A stretch of 64,000 nucleotides of DNA from Rotaria macrura (GCA_900239685.1 OENT01000480.1:1-64000), one strand, 5' to 3'; positions 13,301 through 27,567 are shown, counted from the first letter of the stretch. Made by a program: numbers and translations. The notes: generated from the sequence alone by a model not told the origin.

Positions 13301-16300
13301 TCAGCAGCACGCGTGGATGCTGACGAATAATATGTTGTTGATTCACCGACAGTTGGATTTTCATTATGGTTTGATATAAGTCTTTGCATGGCACGTTGAT
13401 TTTGTTCGATTAAATAAGATAATGTATCTTGATGTTTATTGGAGTTCGATGATGAATTTGATGTTATCGATGTTTCGAATGTATTTGGTGAATGTGCTAA
13501 ATGATAAATATCACTCATAGCACTATTTCGACGTTCATTTGCATCTTGTGTCATATGATTGATTTGAATTTCCGATGATGAAAATGATGTATGCGATGGT
13601 GTTGATACAGGTGGACCACTGGCAAGTGCTTGTTTAGCAAGTGACGAACGATATGTGACTGATGTTAATGTTGAATGTGATCGATGATGTATTGGTGGGG
13701 TTATGGCTGTTGGTAGAAGTTGCTCAACGACTGATATTGTTGATGATGGATGTTGTTGTTTAGTTAAATATTCATGAACTTTGATTAATGACATTAAATC
13801 ACATTGTTCATTATCGTACTGAGAACGAAGAATTTGTTCTTGTGTTGGTAAACCTTGTGCTGATGTATAAACATTATTGGTATTGATTGGTGATGATGTT
13901 GGAAGAATTTCTAGGAAGATGAAATGGTATATATATATATATATTTTTTTTTTTAATATGAAAATGAATGATTATAAGCGAAGCTAGTTTCATTTGAGAC
14001 TTAATAGATGTAGATCTTCGAACATTGTCATACTTCAACTATACGTAATGTGAGACAATTGATTGTCGAAGAAGAAAATTCATTTTCTTCATTTCTTAAT
14101 CGTTATCTTGAACAGAAATTGTTTAGTTTATCTCACGATTAGCTAACAAAAATAGTCATTTTATATTTTCTACGTCAGTAAGAACTCAATAACCATTCAT
14201 TTGATGGTTATCGATTATCTTGAAATTCGTCTCTCCCGAAGTTATAATAGATGAGTCAAAGCTGCAAGATTTTAAATACTAGATCAACATGTTCTAGTCA
14301 TCAAAATGTCGAGATGTGCGTATTACTATAGTGTAAGACATGTCTCTATGAAGTTTTTTTTTGTGTTAAATACCTCTCAGTTGGGTCAAAGAAGAATCGA
14401 ACTACGATCTTCGACTTTTACAAGAGATTCTAAAAAATCAGTGATCCGAATAAAATACGAGTCACGTAAAAAATTTCAACATGCCATATCAGGCTGACAT
14501 GAACTTCCGACTTTTTTATGGTTATTAGGAAAATCCTAATGAATGTGCGTTCATAAAAAACACTGACTTTAAGATGACTGTAAAGTAAAGTGAAGAGTTA
14601 TTCTTCGTTTTCTTCTTCTTTTGGTTCAAAGAAATTTTCGAAATTTCTTTTTCCTCATTTTATTGTGTGAAATTAAACAAATCTCTTTACCTTCAACATT
14701 AGATGAGCCAAAACCTAATGACTGTGTCAGTTGGGGTCCATCGTTTTTGTTCATATTTATAGATGTCATCGATGATGATTGCGGTAAACATTCATTAGCA
14801 AGTATATCACGCCATTTTTTCGATACACTTGATAGAGATTGATCATCAGATTCTGTATTTGATCTTGGAGTAGTTATAACAACAGGTAAGTTAGCACTGG
14901 TCGATGTATTTGTTGTTGTTGTCGTTTCATTGGTGATTGTTCGTACACGTGGTTGACGAGTTGTTAATAGACTTTGAATTCCACTACTCGAACTTTTTCC
15001 ACCACCACCATTACCACCAGCAAGTGTTGTTCGAGATGTTGCCGATGAACGTGGACCGTCAATAAGTGAAATGCCTGAATCATCACGTTCTAAACCAGTA
15101 TTCGATATGTATTGTTGTTGTTGCTGTTGTTGTTGTTGTATAATAGGCATGAATTGTGTTTGTGATGGAGGAATCTCATTATGTTCTGACAAGGATGATG
15201 ATGAATCAGCCGACGATATTCGTTCTAATTGTTGAAGATCAAACGAAGATTTGAGTGGACTACGATAATGAAACAGTGATGTATTTCTTGAACTAACAGG
15301 TGTATCAACTTCTTGAATTGTACTCAATTCATGAGCTTCATTTTTGCCTACAATATTCAATTTTGTTCGAAGAAGTGATGGTGGAGGTGGAGGTTGAATA
15401 GCTGATTGTTGTTTTAATGATGAAAGTCTATGAAATTAAGAAAAATGTTTTAAATGTTCAAATCATAATCGAAACTATTTACATTGTTTGTTGTCGATAT
15501 TTTTCATGTTCATGAAGAAGACTTTCGCGTTCACGTCGAATCAATTCTAATTCTTGTTCAATAAGACGTTTTTCTTCGTAGAAACGATTTTCATCTTCTT
15601 TATTTGCATTGGATTCTTGTGACACATCTGTATTACGATTTAATAGAAGTAATTGAGCAATTTCAGGTGATGCTGATCGTTGATCAACAGGTGTATTGTT
15701 CGATAGTGATGATACTGATGATAGAGCATCATCAACAAGATCATCAATTAGATGTAAAGTATTTACTGGTTGCTTATTAGGTTGTTTCGTTTCCAATACC
15801 AATTGAGCTAAATTATAAAATTGACAATACATACGCATGAGAATTCATTTGAACTGTAGATTGCTATGCTTCTTGAATCGTATTCAAGATATTTTTATTA
15901 ATAAGACTTTGAATGAAAAGAAAGATTCTTTTCAAAAAAAAATAGTAAGTATCTTTCTACTGTCATTAGAATAAAATACGAACAATGACCTGAGCTGTTA
16001 GTTAATTGAGATAAAACAAAAAGAAAAACGATGTAGAAAAAAATATTAATCAATTCCGACAGTAAATAAGACAAATTAATTTAAATGTAAAGATCAACAA
16101 ATTTATCATTAAATTAATCCTCTTGATACTAGTAAAACTTCTGTTTTCAACTGACAGTAACAAATCTACTTCAAATGTTGAGGCAATATCCATCTCTAAA
16201 TGAGTATTTCGTCTTACAAAGATTAACTGAAAGCATGAAGTTATTTCAGATTAATCATCGTGTCAAGGGTCAAAAATTTGAATGTGATATTTTCAGAATT

Positions 16301-19300
16301 TATCATCGAAATATAACAATCAAGATTTCTGGATTCATCTCAACATCTAGATGTCCTGTCTGTCTCTAGAAATTAATGAAGTTCGACTTTTTCAAATTTA
16401 TCTTCTTATATAACTGATGGGAACAGTATTCCGAAAAATCTGCATAATAACAGGTGCTATCGTGGAATAAGTCAGACATAAGAAACTCGTCTATGTTCAA
16501 TTACAGACGGCAGTTTACTAAATCACTAGAGATGTTCTCAATATTTTTGTCGTGTTTAAGACGAACAGGAAACTTTCGACGTACAAATAGTAGAAAAATA
16601 ACTTTCGAGAATCATGTAAAACAAAGTTAGAAAATCTCTCACTTCTTCTGATTATAATACTATCTGAAAAATGCACTGTAAAATGATTAGAATTTCCTAA
16701 ATAGATAACAAGGACTTTTGAACTAAGATAAATATTCAGCAAAGAACTTTTCGAGTCAACTACCTTCCGAACAGTATGTAGTATATCTCTATTACGTAGA
16801 CTGACTGATATTGTAAATAATAAATAAAACAAACATTCATTTCAGCAAATTTCGAGTTCATTGATTACATTAGTTATATTCATCGGTTCAACTTCACATG
16901 ACATCTAATTAGAAATAAGAAAAAATGATTACATTTGCTTCGCTAAGCCGATGACGTCCTCTTCGTTTGGAGTATGTTGAATTTTTTAAATAGTTTTTAA
17001 TCCATTACGTTCTTAGTTTTCATAGCGTTTGTGAACCGTTACTCATAAATTAATGGGTGGCAATGCTGCCTTAAAGCAGTCACAGCTCTTACCTACACCT
17101 AAGATTCCTCAATGCACAAATTATAATAATGAGCTTCCGCTCGAATCTTTGAAGATCGAACGATGAATGCCTTCAGAGTAAACATAGTCTTATCTAAAAG
17201 ACAATTAACTAAAACTTGGGTTTTATTTTCGCTGGTGTATATTCTAGGAAAAACTGCATTTTCTGATTTCAACAATATAGTAAGCTGGACCGTATTAAAA
17301 ACTTGGACGTGAACAAATCGAAAAAAAACCTGATAGTTTAAATTTGGAAGATTCATCTTCGAACTTTATCTATCAATTAGCTTTGCCTTCACATTCACAA
17401 ATTAATATCGACTTCGAACTAGTGCACTATACCATGGAAACCGAAAAAAGAATAAATTTTTACTGAGAAATGAGATGAACATATCACATCAATGAAACCC
17501 TAGCCGACATTCTATCATAGGTCATGTTACTATGTACAGTGAACTTTATAGATTTCCAATGTTCCAAAAAATCTTTGATTTTTCAGTTCTAAAAGCCATG
17601 TAACTGCTTGTTTGATGACTTTTTTTCAATGTCGAGAATCTGAGCAAATCAAAATCAAATAAATACCCTAGTAGTACTAACATCAATCAATATGATTTAT
17701 GGAGGTATAAATTTATGTTTGGAAAAAAATTCTACAAACAGTGTATTTCAAACTATGTCTTAACATGCTTAGCTATTGATTCAGATATGTTTGAATAAAA
17801 TATTTCTGAAATATTCACATCGCACATTTCATAAATCTATGTATGCCATTGTTTAAACAGTCTGCTATGATTTACACAGGTCTCTAGACAAATAAGTTCA
17901 TTTTTTTTCCGTCCAATTTTACAATAGTCGTCACAAGTTTTTCTACACATCCCATGTAAAAAAATTGGATTAATACGAAGATCTATTATAATGACACTAT
18001 TATAGTTGATTTTTAATCTTATTATTAATCCAAATTTTTTACATGGGATTTTACTTGAAAGAAAGAAATCACTCTTTATCAAAGTAAACTTTATAATTCT
18101 AAATTAATACGGTTAGAACTTTAAAAAGAACAGTAATAAAATTCCCCAAAAAAGAAAAACGTCCGTAGAATGACAACTCAATGAAGAAAACTTTGAATTT
18201 CAAACTTTTCGTTTTTTGAGATTTCCAACATTCATGATGTTTTTTTTTTCGAAGAGCAGTTGTAATTGTATTTCTTCAAAAACTAGAAGTGAAATTTGTG
18301 TGCGATCTTCGAAATAAAACGTCATGAACGAATCGTTTATTGAAATTAGTACTCTATGCCATCATGGGAAACTTCTCTTATATCTCTTACTGTGATATAA
18401 CGGATCTACGGTTTGTCTCACATGCTAGCGTAAGATTTTGTTAATTAATTCTTTTCTACGAAAGAATATTATGCCTGCAAAATGTCAAGTCAAAACTCCA
18501 ACATGAGGGTGACATGCGATGTGCTATAACTATTCGTAGCTTCAGTTCAAAAAGTTCATAAAATGCTGAATAATTGGAAAAATGTTTTGGTAGACGTTAG
18601 CTTTTGTTAAGTATATTCATAATTGATTTCATAAAATACGTACGTAGATATTGTTTTTGAATCGGTTGCTGCTGCTGCTGTTGTTGTTGTTGTGTAGCAA
18701 CAAGACGTGAAATCAGATCTTCCAATGACTGATCGCGATCTTCTGATGAATGACTTTCATATCTATCGAATAAAAATTTCCCTCGATTAGTATCATCAGA
18801 CATTGTTCCGTGTGACCGTTCATCATCTTCAATGGCAATGCCGGATGATGATGATTGTAATTGAGATTCATCTGACGTAACAATTGCTTGAACAGCTTGT
18901 ACAAACTGTTCATGATCATCTTCATGCTGTTTGCCAGCATACATAGATGATGTTGTTGATGGAATACTACCTGTATTACTTGTTGAACGTAAATTTTTAA
19001 GTAAACTTTCAACAGAAAGATCTGAAGATGATGAAACCATAGGGGTCTTTTCTGAAATTATATTTGCCCGTTGAGATAATTGACGTATTTGTTCTTCAAG
19101 TTCTTGTTTTCGAGATCTAAGAAAACGAAGAAAATGCAAATCAACAAAACGAAATCTTGTGCAAATAAAAAACGAACTCAAGTTTAGCTCGTCGTTCTTC
19201 GATTTCAGCCGTCGTTGTATTTGTTGAGGATTGTTCTTCTAGAACTTCTGGTTGTATTGACGATGAATTCATCGATGTCGTACTTTCAACATAACCAGGA

Positions 19301-22090
19301 CTAACAATAAGTCGTTTAGGTGTTTTTATTGTTGGTGTAGCAAGTGCTCTTTGTTGATTCGTTCGATTTTGTGCAGCTTTTCTTTGACGCTCAATTTTTT
19401 CCATTAATCGTTGCATATTTTGTTGTTGCTGTTGTTTTATTGTCTGTTGATCAGGTAGTGGTGTTTGTAATGTCATTATAGTTGGATCAGCTAATGTTGC
19501 TTCGTCATCGTCATGAATTTCATCGGCAACAAGTACTGGATTTACACTTGGAGTTATCGTCGCTAGACGATATTCCGGTAATAAAGTTTCTTCTTCATTT
19601 TGTGCCACAAGCGTTCGATCACTGTTTGCATCTTCTTCTTCTTCATTGTCCTCTGGGATTTCATCTTCGTTCATGAGAACAATCGGAATTGGTTCTAGAG
19701 AAGGTTTTTTTAGGAAGAACAAAAAAGTGATACAAGTTTGTATGATTTTTTACAACAAACCTTTTCGATGTGTATGTTGATAAACTTGTTCGAATGCTGT
19801 TTCCATTTTTCGTTGTCTTTCTTCACGTTCTTCTTCACGACGCCACGGAGGTATGAAGATACTTTTCTATATGAAAAAACCAAGTTCATTTTTATTATTT
19901 TCATTTAAATATTTGAAATTTTATGTACAGGTAAATGTTGTATTTCTTTTTGTCGACGATCACGATCTTGTCTTTCGAGTTTACCCAATTCATCGAGTAC
20001 ATTATCATAAGCCTATTGAAATAATAAAGAGAAACGTTTGTTTTATTTCGTATTATTAATTAATATAATCATGATCGATTTACATTATCGAGAACTTCAC
20101 GTTTGAGTGCATTATCGCCACGAACTCGAGCTTTCTCTTGTTGTTCATTCCATAAACGTTGTTTATCGGAAACATACGTATCGATACGTTCTTGTTCAAC
20201 AATAGCATCTTTTGCTGCATCACCCTTATAAAATTTTTTGAAAACATTTTCTTGTATTTCATTCTAATATTAAACAGTTGTTCATGTGTTTTTACTTGTT
20301 GATCATCTTCTTTTGTTACCAGACGTTCCTCAAGATGATATCTCGTTGTTGTAAAATTGTACGGATCATGAACAGTAACGATTGTTGCTAAATACATGAA
20401 AATGAAACATGATTTTGCAAAAATAATCTTAGTGAAATTAATAATGCGATTTATGTTTATTGGATATAGACCAGTAATCTTGATGGCTTACTGAAAATCT
20501 AACTATGTACCATTGATAAAGAAACAATTTCCAAATCAGTATAGATTAATAAAAAATTATGGTGAAATATGAATCTGACGTCTAATTTTGACGGATTCAT
20601 TTCTTAATAATAGAATTTACCAAATGTAGACTATGACTGAATAGTTCAGATTGTTTCATAATGAATGATTTTATCAGATAACCATTAGTAATTGTCTTCC
20701 TTGATTATCAATACTAAACAGTTATTGCTTTCTTCTTTGGATTCATCATATTAATTAAATATATAGAATACAGATAGGTAGTTACGACTGATGATTATAC
20801 TAAACTTGTATTTGAAACTATTTCAAAGTAGCTATCTATCGATGTTTGAAAGAATACAGATTTTTCAAATAATTCTGCAATATAAAGCGTTTACGCGTGC
20901 CTCATTACTACTTGCGGCCGATTAAAAATATGATTTTGAATGTAGAAAATCAAGAAAATCGATCTGAACTTATGAAATTCAGTTCATTTTTTAACTCCTA
21001 GGAAAAGTTAATATCCTCGAGTATTTTTGAAAAACTTATGTTCCACATTAAATCCACCGATACATATATATATATATATATATATATGTATTCATAATCA
21101 TAGTAACAAAAACACGTTACTCTATGTTTCATTTATGAACGATGGGTTTGTATGATAAGAGGTAAGAAACAAAATTTAAAAAAGCTTGATGTCTACTTGA
21201 GATAAGTTTCATAAACGAATAAAAACATACATCGTTTTCTCATAATATATATTATGAATGTTTAAAACTATATGGAAAAACAAAGAACTTTTGAATCAAA
21301 TTTCGAACTTACTTGGCTTAGTTTGAAGATCACGTAACGGATCTTCAAGTAAAGGTAATTTGGCAATTTGTTGTGATCGTACTTTTTCTAGTTCAAGAGC
21401 TGCTTTTCTATATTGAAAAAAAAAATAATAATAATAAAGTGTGTCAACTATTCATATAATTAATTTGAAACAAACCGATGAAGAATATGAAGGTTACGCT
21501 CATTTTCATTTTGCATCATGTCAAAATGAAGTTTATCCCGTGCTTGTTGGCCACGTTCGATAGCTCGAGCATCATTTTCTAGTGTCTTTACTAGCCATTG
21601 ATTTTCATAATCAGGCTAATTAACAATAGGCAATTCATACATAAATGAATAACGAGAAAAAATAAATAAATAGTTTACTTGATCTGCTGCTTCTTTATGG
21701 CCTTTTCCCATTTCCATGAGATTTTCACGAAATTGGTATTCAAGATTATCATGTACATCAACTTTCTGCTGTGTCCATTCAGACTAGTGTTTAAAAAGAA
21801 ATCAAAACGACTCATTACACAAACATGATAGAAACTATTTTACTTTCAATTCTTTAATTAATAAATAGGTTCGTTTTCTCTTCTCATCATTGACTGTTTG
21901 GCGAAGTTGAGCAGCACGTTGTTTTTCAATTTGACGTGTCTGAAAATCAAGATTAAAATAACTAATAAAAATAATCATATTATGGGAAAAAAATTCCATT
22001 CACTTGAAGAAGACGAATTGTTCGTCGACGTTCTGTTTCATTTTGTATTAATTTTTCTTGCTGACTGGTCGAAATGATTAAACTTTTCAT
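10325..22090 (-). CDS. CEP295: Centrosomal protein CEP295 homologue (1662 aa, 16 exons)
   Basis: Exons in transcript order: 22004-22090, 21844-21939, 21679-21783, 21476-21615, 21313-21407, 20296-20387, 20084-20224, 19929-20012, 19761-19866, 19178-19694, 18644-19116, 15483-15807, 14691-15427, 13123-13910, 12261-13011, 10325-10776. They sum to exactly 1663 codons with every phase matching. The N-terminus (ETERRRTIRLLQ, then EKQRAAQLRQ, NLMEMGKGHKEA and FIPPWRREEEREERQRKM) follows vertebrate CEP295 order. The C-terminus (RRADFVATSQKRIDEIKA and RRARESKERSKRLYDQLAEV) is an ALMS-type motif. The middle is low-complexity Ser/Thr/Gln with poly-Q tracts near 15108-15140 and 18663-18695 and a poly-Asn tail. 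In animals CEP295/Ana1 sits on the centriole wall and is needed to convert centrioles to centrosomes. It is shorter than the human protein (about 2600 aa). Confidence 0.9.
17949..18049. repeat. Intronic hairpin, 26-bp arms
   Basis: Arms 17949-17974 and 18024-18049 are inverted copies (ATCCCATGTA... against ...TACATGGGAT) with one mismatch and a 49-base loop. It sits in the 2.8 kb CEP295 intron 11 (15808-18643), which otherwise shows no exon or gene. Confidence 0.8.
21064..21087. repeat. (TA)n microsatellite in CEP295 intron 5
   Basis: About twelve TA dinucleotides inside the 925 bp intron 20388-21312, which has no other visible feature. Confidence 0.9.
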
Positions 22091-23520
22091 GTTCAATAAG
22101 ACAAAATTGACTATGTCTATTATATTTTACTAAAGTTAGACAAAGAATCAGATCATGGATTGGTGTTCAATACCATTGAACTAGTTAATCAAATATTTAT
22201 TACTGAGCAACATCCACAATAGTATATTGGAAGATTGAAATTTTTTTTTCAATCATAATTTAAAGAATTTTTTATACTATTCATTATTTTAATGAAAAAA
22301 TTCTCATTTAAGTTTCTTAGAATATTTTTCAAGCAGTGTCATCTACGACGGAAATAATTCGTTGAAGCTGAGGGATAAATCGAACCATTCATATGAAAGT
22401 GGATAATTTGCTTTCTTTTCCCCATCGATAGATTGACGACTGACGAAATGATCTGTGGTCTGGTGTAATAGATTGGCTTGGTATCATAGATTTGTTTCTC
22501 AGCTACACTTCGTATATACACACGCACTAGGAATTAAGATTCTAATTTATTTTCAATTCAAAAGCGCTAACTAAGAAACGTGCTAAAGGATTTTGGGTGT
22601 ATTAATAAAAAATAATATAGATGTCGCTAATTTTGTATAAGTCACTAAGAAGGCTTAGCATGGTAGCGATACATGGAATGACTATCGTGTATACAGGTTA
22701 TTCCTTGTGCTCTATTGTCTTAAAATGAGTCTTGATCTTTAAGTTTGTATCTTGTTGTTTATGGTACAGCTGTAGTTGGACTTTTACCAAACAATCTTTC
22801 AATTGTAATTTATGCATAAATTTAAAAAAATTGTTTTTAATGTAAAGCAGCTTTATTTTCTATTTCACTTGAAATGCAATGTAATTTTTTCTTATTCATC
22901 TCTCGTTTAACAGCGTTATGGTGTCACTCAAAGTTTTAGATATGAACCCAGATGAGTAATCTTACAAAAATCATACATCAGTTCTACTTTTCTTTGAAAA
23001 CATCTCTTGTGGGTAAAATTGTTTCTTCGATGAGAAAACAATGAATATCTAATTGTTTAAAATTTTTATTATAAAAATTAAAGCGAAGATTATCAACAGC
23101 GATTTATGCTAAACTCCTGAAAAAATTCAAAGATGCGAAAAAGAACAATAATGCCACATACACACAGTCATATTCTTTCTGATAGTTGATCTTTCTTTAA
23201 CACACGTTACGCTGTGCGCAACCTCAATCGTGATGAGTCTTTTATGCAAAAAAAAAGATTCACCCAATGTATCTATTTTTTCTTATCACCAAATTGAAAT
23301 TGCATTATATTTAAATTAGATTCAATTTACAGAAAGCGTGTGTATGTCTTAATGCATAAGTGTGCTAAATCATTGTAGTTTTAGAATTGGCGACTGAATC
23401 ATCGAACACTAGACCACGGATCAAAAAACAAAATAGAGAAAACTTCATCTCGGATTGTTTTAAGTAGAGATGTTACCCTTTCTGTCATCGTATCAATCTT
23501 CATTATTTTCTCGATCTTTC
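22091..23520. other. Divergent promoter spacer CEP295 / MTPAP
   Basis: This 1.43 kb stretch separates two head-to-head genes and must hold the promoters of both. No exon, tRNA or named promoter motif could be supported. A short minus-strand open frame at 22339-22527 lacks splice partners. Confidence 0.5.
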
Positions 23521-26500
23521 ATGTTGAGTGGCTACCATAATGGATCTATTATTCGACGTTTTTTATCATCAACCCGTCCACCACCACCTCCATATGTGGC
23601 TTCGTCAACGAAAAAACGTATTGAATACTAATTGAAAAACAAAAGAAACAATATATCATATGATTGTGAAAATTTTAGCCACTACAGTCACCCAATCATT
23701 TGATGCTATGATCGATTTTCGTCGTCAGCAAGCACGACGTACAGTTCTTATTCATGTAAAATATTAGACTATTTTTTATTGCAACTTATTTTTAAATGAA
23801 CAAATAAATAAATACATATGTATATATATTCATTTTAGCTTGGTCGAAGTCATTCCGAATCGGAGTTGTACAAATTATGTTCGAGAATTGGTCCGATTAC
23901 AAATATGACACTTTACACAGCAAATAAAAAGGTTCGATACTGATGCTTCCGCAAAGGCAATCATCTATGTATACTACTGAGTAGGGGAAACGAGCGCAGG
24001 AATCAATGAAATTTGACAGAAAGAAATTCAAATTATTTTGTAGAAAAGTAAACTAGATTTCTGAAGAATAAGGTGTAAATAGGAAAATTAATGATATATG
24101 CATACTACACATTAGACTATATTTAAATGCTAAAATCATAAAATCTAAGTGAATTTTTTCGATAACTTATTGTCGATGAAACATTTGAACAATTAGATTT
24201 ATTATCGAATGTTTTCATAAAGATACGATGATTATGTTTTTCTTTTGAAAGATTTCTATCGAAAACAGAATCAAGGCATTTTTGAATGAAAAAAGTGCCG
24301 ATGAAATAGCATCTATTAAATCTTTTCTTTATCTCGGCAGAACATTTCTGGTCTACAAGGAATAATCATGAAATTAAAATATATTTTTCAAAATCAGATG
24401 ATGTTGATGTCTATTTTATTACTTAGGAATGTGCTCTACTCGAATTTTCCAACGAACAAAATGTGAAAAATCTCCTAAAGATTACAAGTCATTTTACCAA
24501 CGAAAATCGATTACCATGTGCATCACGAAATCTCTATTTTGCAGTATGCGATTATTCTGTAAGAGGGATTTTTCTTGTTCTTTCTGTAGTCTCAATATAC
24601 AGGTGCACGATTGAAATGTCCACCTACTGGTCGTGAAGTTCAACAACTCGATGATTCCATCATAGACAAAGCTTTAAATGATATTCGTAATGTTAGGTTA
24701 GTTGTGATGACAATACATATACATGGCTTATTGATTTCTTATTTTGATGAAAATTAAATATTTACTTTCTATATCAGTGATCAAATTCGTTTTTTTTGGC
24801 AAAAGACAAAACTAACTGAACTTGATACTCGCTTACGTTTTTTTGTTGCATCACTTGTTGAAGGTAAATAAAAGAACGCTTTATCTATAATGAAATTTTA
24901 AAAACAAACGAATTTTTTTTTCTTTGCAGAAGCATTGGGAAGTATTTTTCATGATACTGTTTGTCTACCATTTGGTTCATCTGTAAACACGTTTGGAAAG
25001 TCTCGTTGTGATCTTGATATGTTATTATGTTTTGAAGATTTTCGAGATAAAAGTGTATGCATTTTATTCAGAAATTTTATTTTTCTTCTAAATAGTTTTA
25101 TCGAAATGTTTAGGATCAAACCAAAGTTGATAGAAAACTACAACAACTTCGTTTTTTAACAAAGCGTAGCTATTTGAATGATCGATTTCAAGCACAAGCC
25201 TATCTCAAAGTAAATAGTAATTTATTTGATAGTCATTGAAAAGAAGAAAACAATTTTTCAACGATAGATGACGAATAGAGTTCGTTCGATAGTTTAATTT
25301 ACCGATCGGCATCTAATAAACACTTCGAAAGCAGGAGGAAGGTTTTAACGATGATTTAAATTAGGTGACTAGCATACCATAAATAATGTTTAAGTAATCT
25401 TCACAGTGATCTTGAAATTATCAATTTGAAGAGTCATATATTATTTCTAATAAGAGGCTGACGGGTCGATTATCATGTTAAGAAAAATCATGTATAGTTT
25501 TCTAAGAATGCACTGAAATCGAAATGGTTGTTTATAGATTCTTGCCGATACATTAAAACATTTCATGGCTGAATGTACTAATGTACAAATAATTCTTCCA
25601 GCACGAGTACCAATTGTTCGTTTTCAACATCGATTAGCTGATATTCAATGCGATGTATCCATGAGTGAATTTAAGTAAGACATGCATGGAAAAGGAATAA
25701 ACGAGAGAAACGAACACTCATTTATTATCTATAATAAATAGATCTTCGTATTACATGTCAAAACTACTATGGAGTTTAAGTTCAATTGATAATCGTGTTG
25801 CACCACTCGTGTTTGCTATTCGTCGTTGGGCACGTGAAGCTTCTATTACACAGAGCACACCAGGACCATGGTTTTCAAATTTTCAAATGACGTTACTCAT
25901 TCTTTTCTATCTTCAATCGACTGGAATTCTACCTAAAATGAAATATATCAATGAACGATCTTCAGCAACATCTTCATGTCAAGATATAAATTCAATGAAT
26001 GGTAAATCTATCGTTTATGAATTAGAATTTTTTGGAAAAAAAACGCACATTCATTTTTGTTCTTATATTTAGGTGATCTTAGTGATGATTCAATTCTTAT
26101 GAATGAACTTGAAAATATTCGATATTTTCAATCAAACAAAGCTAATAATAGTTCCCTAGGTAAGGTAGATGTACTCTTTGAAATTTGATGCAAGACTTCT
26201 CTGATCAATTCATTTTTGTGATCAGATAAACATTCTTTTTGAAGAAATTTGACAGACTTTCGTTTTATTTAAGTAAAGAAAAGTTAGTCTCATCTATTGA
26301 GTGTGTGTGTGTGAATATCAGGCTGATCTGAGTTAGCGCTAGGGATCTGCATATTTTTAGCGGCACAAGCACCTTTCGCAATTCAATTTGTTATAGTCTC
26401 TGTTTCGGATTTTCTTCCCTGAAGCCGAGACCGTTTTTTCAAAATTAGGCCAAAACTTTTAGAACCAAGTGCTTATTCCCATTTACTACTTAAGTTATTT

Positions 26501-27527
26501 TTTAAAACGTTCGAAACTACAATAGCAACACTACTCAATTCATGTTAGATCAAGGTGACGAATGACAAAAATATTACAATTAAAAGAGCGATTAAATTGC
26601 TATTGAATCAAATTCATGTATATCTCATACTAATTTATCAATTCAAATACATGAACAAGGCATCAAGGCAGTCTCGATTCTTGAAATCCAAATCAGGATG
26701 CATGGAAAATGTTTTGCGATCGTAAATAAAAATGGACGATTTCTGAACTTTCGAAGTCACGAGAAGAAAATAAACATAAAAATACATAGTCTAATTCGAA
26801 ATAGAAAAATGATTGGGACCAACTAAAAATTTCAGTCTCGGTTCCAACGGGACCGGGATCACTTTGCAGATTCCTAGTTAATACACAAAAAGTCATCAAA
26901 CACTCAAGGAATTTATTGAATACTCTGGAATTTTTCTAACAGTTCATCTGAGACTATTTTATCACGTCAGTTATTAACTAGATCAGTTACTATAGCCTTA
27001 TCAATGATGTATGAAAATAGAGGCAATTTTTCAAACTCAAATTTCTATGTTTTCTTTTAGCTATTCTATTCAAAGGATTTTTTACGTTTTATGAAACTTT
27101 CGATTTTCAATCATCGATTATAACATTACTTGATCGTAAAAATGTGTCAAAATCATCATTGATTCAAACAGCTAAAGATAAAGAATGGCCAATATATCTT
27201 GAAAATCCACTGGTGCCATCGATGAATGCATCGAAAAATCTTGTTGAATCGGAAGGTGAACGATTTCGTCAAACATGTTTGAAAGCATCGAAAATTTTAT
27301 CCCAATCATCAAAAAATCTTCTTTCAATATTTGAAGAATGTCGGCAAGCATTACCTGATGATCTTGTTACACGTGCTTATCCAGCACCAACTGATATAAT
27401 GCCAGATTTACAAACAGATATCGACGAAGAAGAGTTAACAACGATAAAATTTATACAACAAGAACATACAGAACGAGTGTTGGATCATGCTGATCATCAT
27501 CATCATCATCATATTGTTAATTCATGA
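23521..27527 (+). CDS. MTPAP: Mitochondrial poly(A) RNA polymerase (582 aa, 12 exons)
   Basis: Exons: 23521-23617, 23679-23755, 23839-23931, 24427-24543, 24590-24696, 24778-24863, 24930-25054, 25114-25209, 25538-25674, 25742-26001, 26073-26159, 27061-27527. They total 583 codons in phase; the human enzyme is also 582 aa. The N-terminus (MLSGYHNGSIIRRFLSS) looks like a mitochondrial presequence. FRRQQARRTVLIH begins the RNA-binding-like domain. PFGSSVNTFGKSRCDLDMLL is the nucleotidyltransferase core with two catalytic Asp, and the third Asp lies in DIQCDV. SSIDNRVAPLVFAIRRWARE and STPGPWFSNFQMTLLILFYL belong to the central PAP-associated domain. The enzyme adds poly(A) to mitochondrial mRNAs. 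The exon 4 end is slightly uncertain: GTATGC at 24544 gives a 46 bp intron, while a GTAAGA at 24559 would leave only 31 bp. The tail carries six consecutive His. Confidence 0.95.
26339..26877. mobile_element. MITE-like insertion in MTPAP intron 11
   Basis: The 901 bp intron 26160-27060 holds a block bounded by 12-base inverted ends, CTAGGGATCTGC (26339-26350) and GCAGATTCCTAG (26866-26877), with one mismatch. The interior has CG-richer words (AGCCGAGACCG, GGGACCGGGATC) unlike the rest of the intron. No clear target-site duplication and no coding capacity are visible. I take it to be a non-autonomous DNA element about 540 bp long. Confidence 0.45.
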
Positions 27528-27567
27528 AAATGAAAACCTGTTTTTGTTATTGTTGTTGTTAAATTAG

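Noticed and set aside
18713-19012. Second minus-strand frame overlapping CEP295 exon 11
   Set aside because: Shadow frame of a low-complexity exon; the phase-consistent frame is the CEP295 one.
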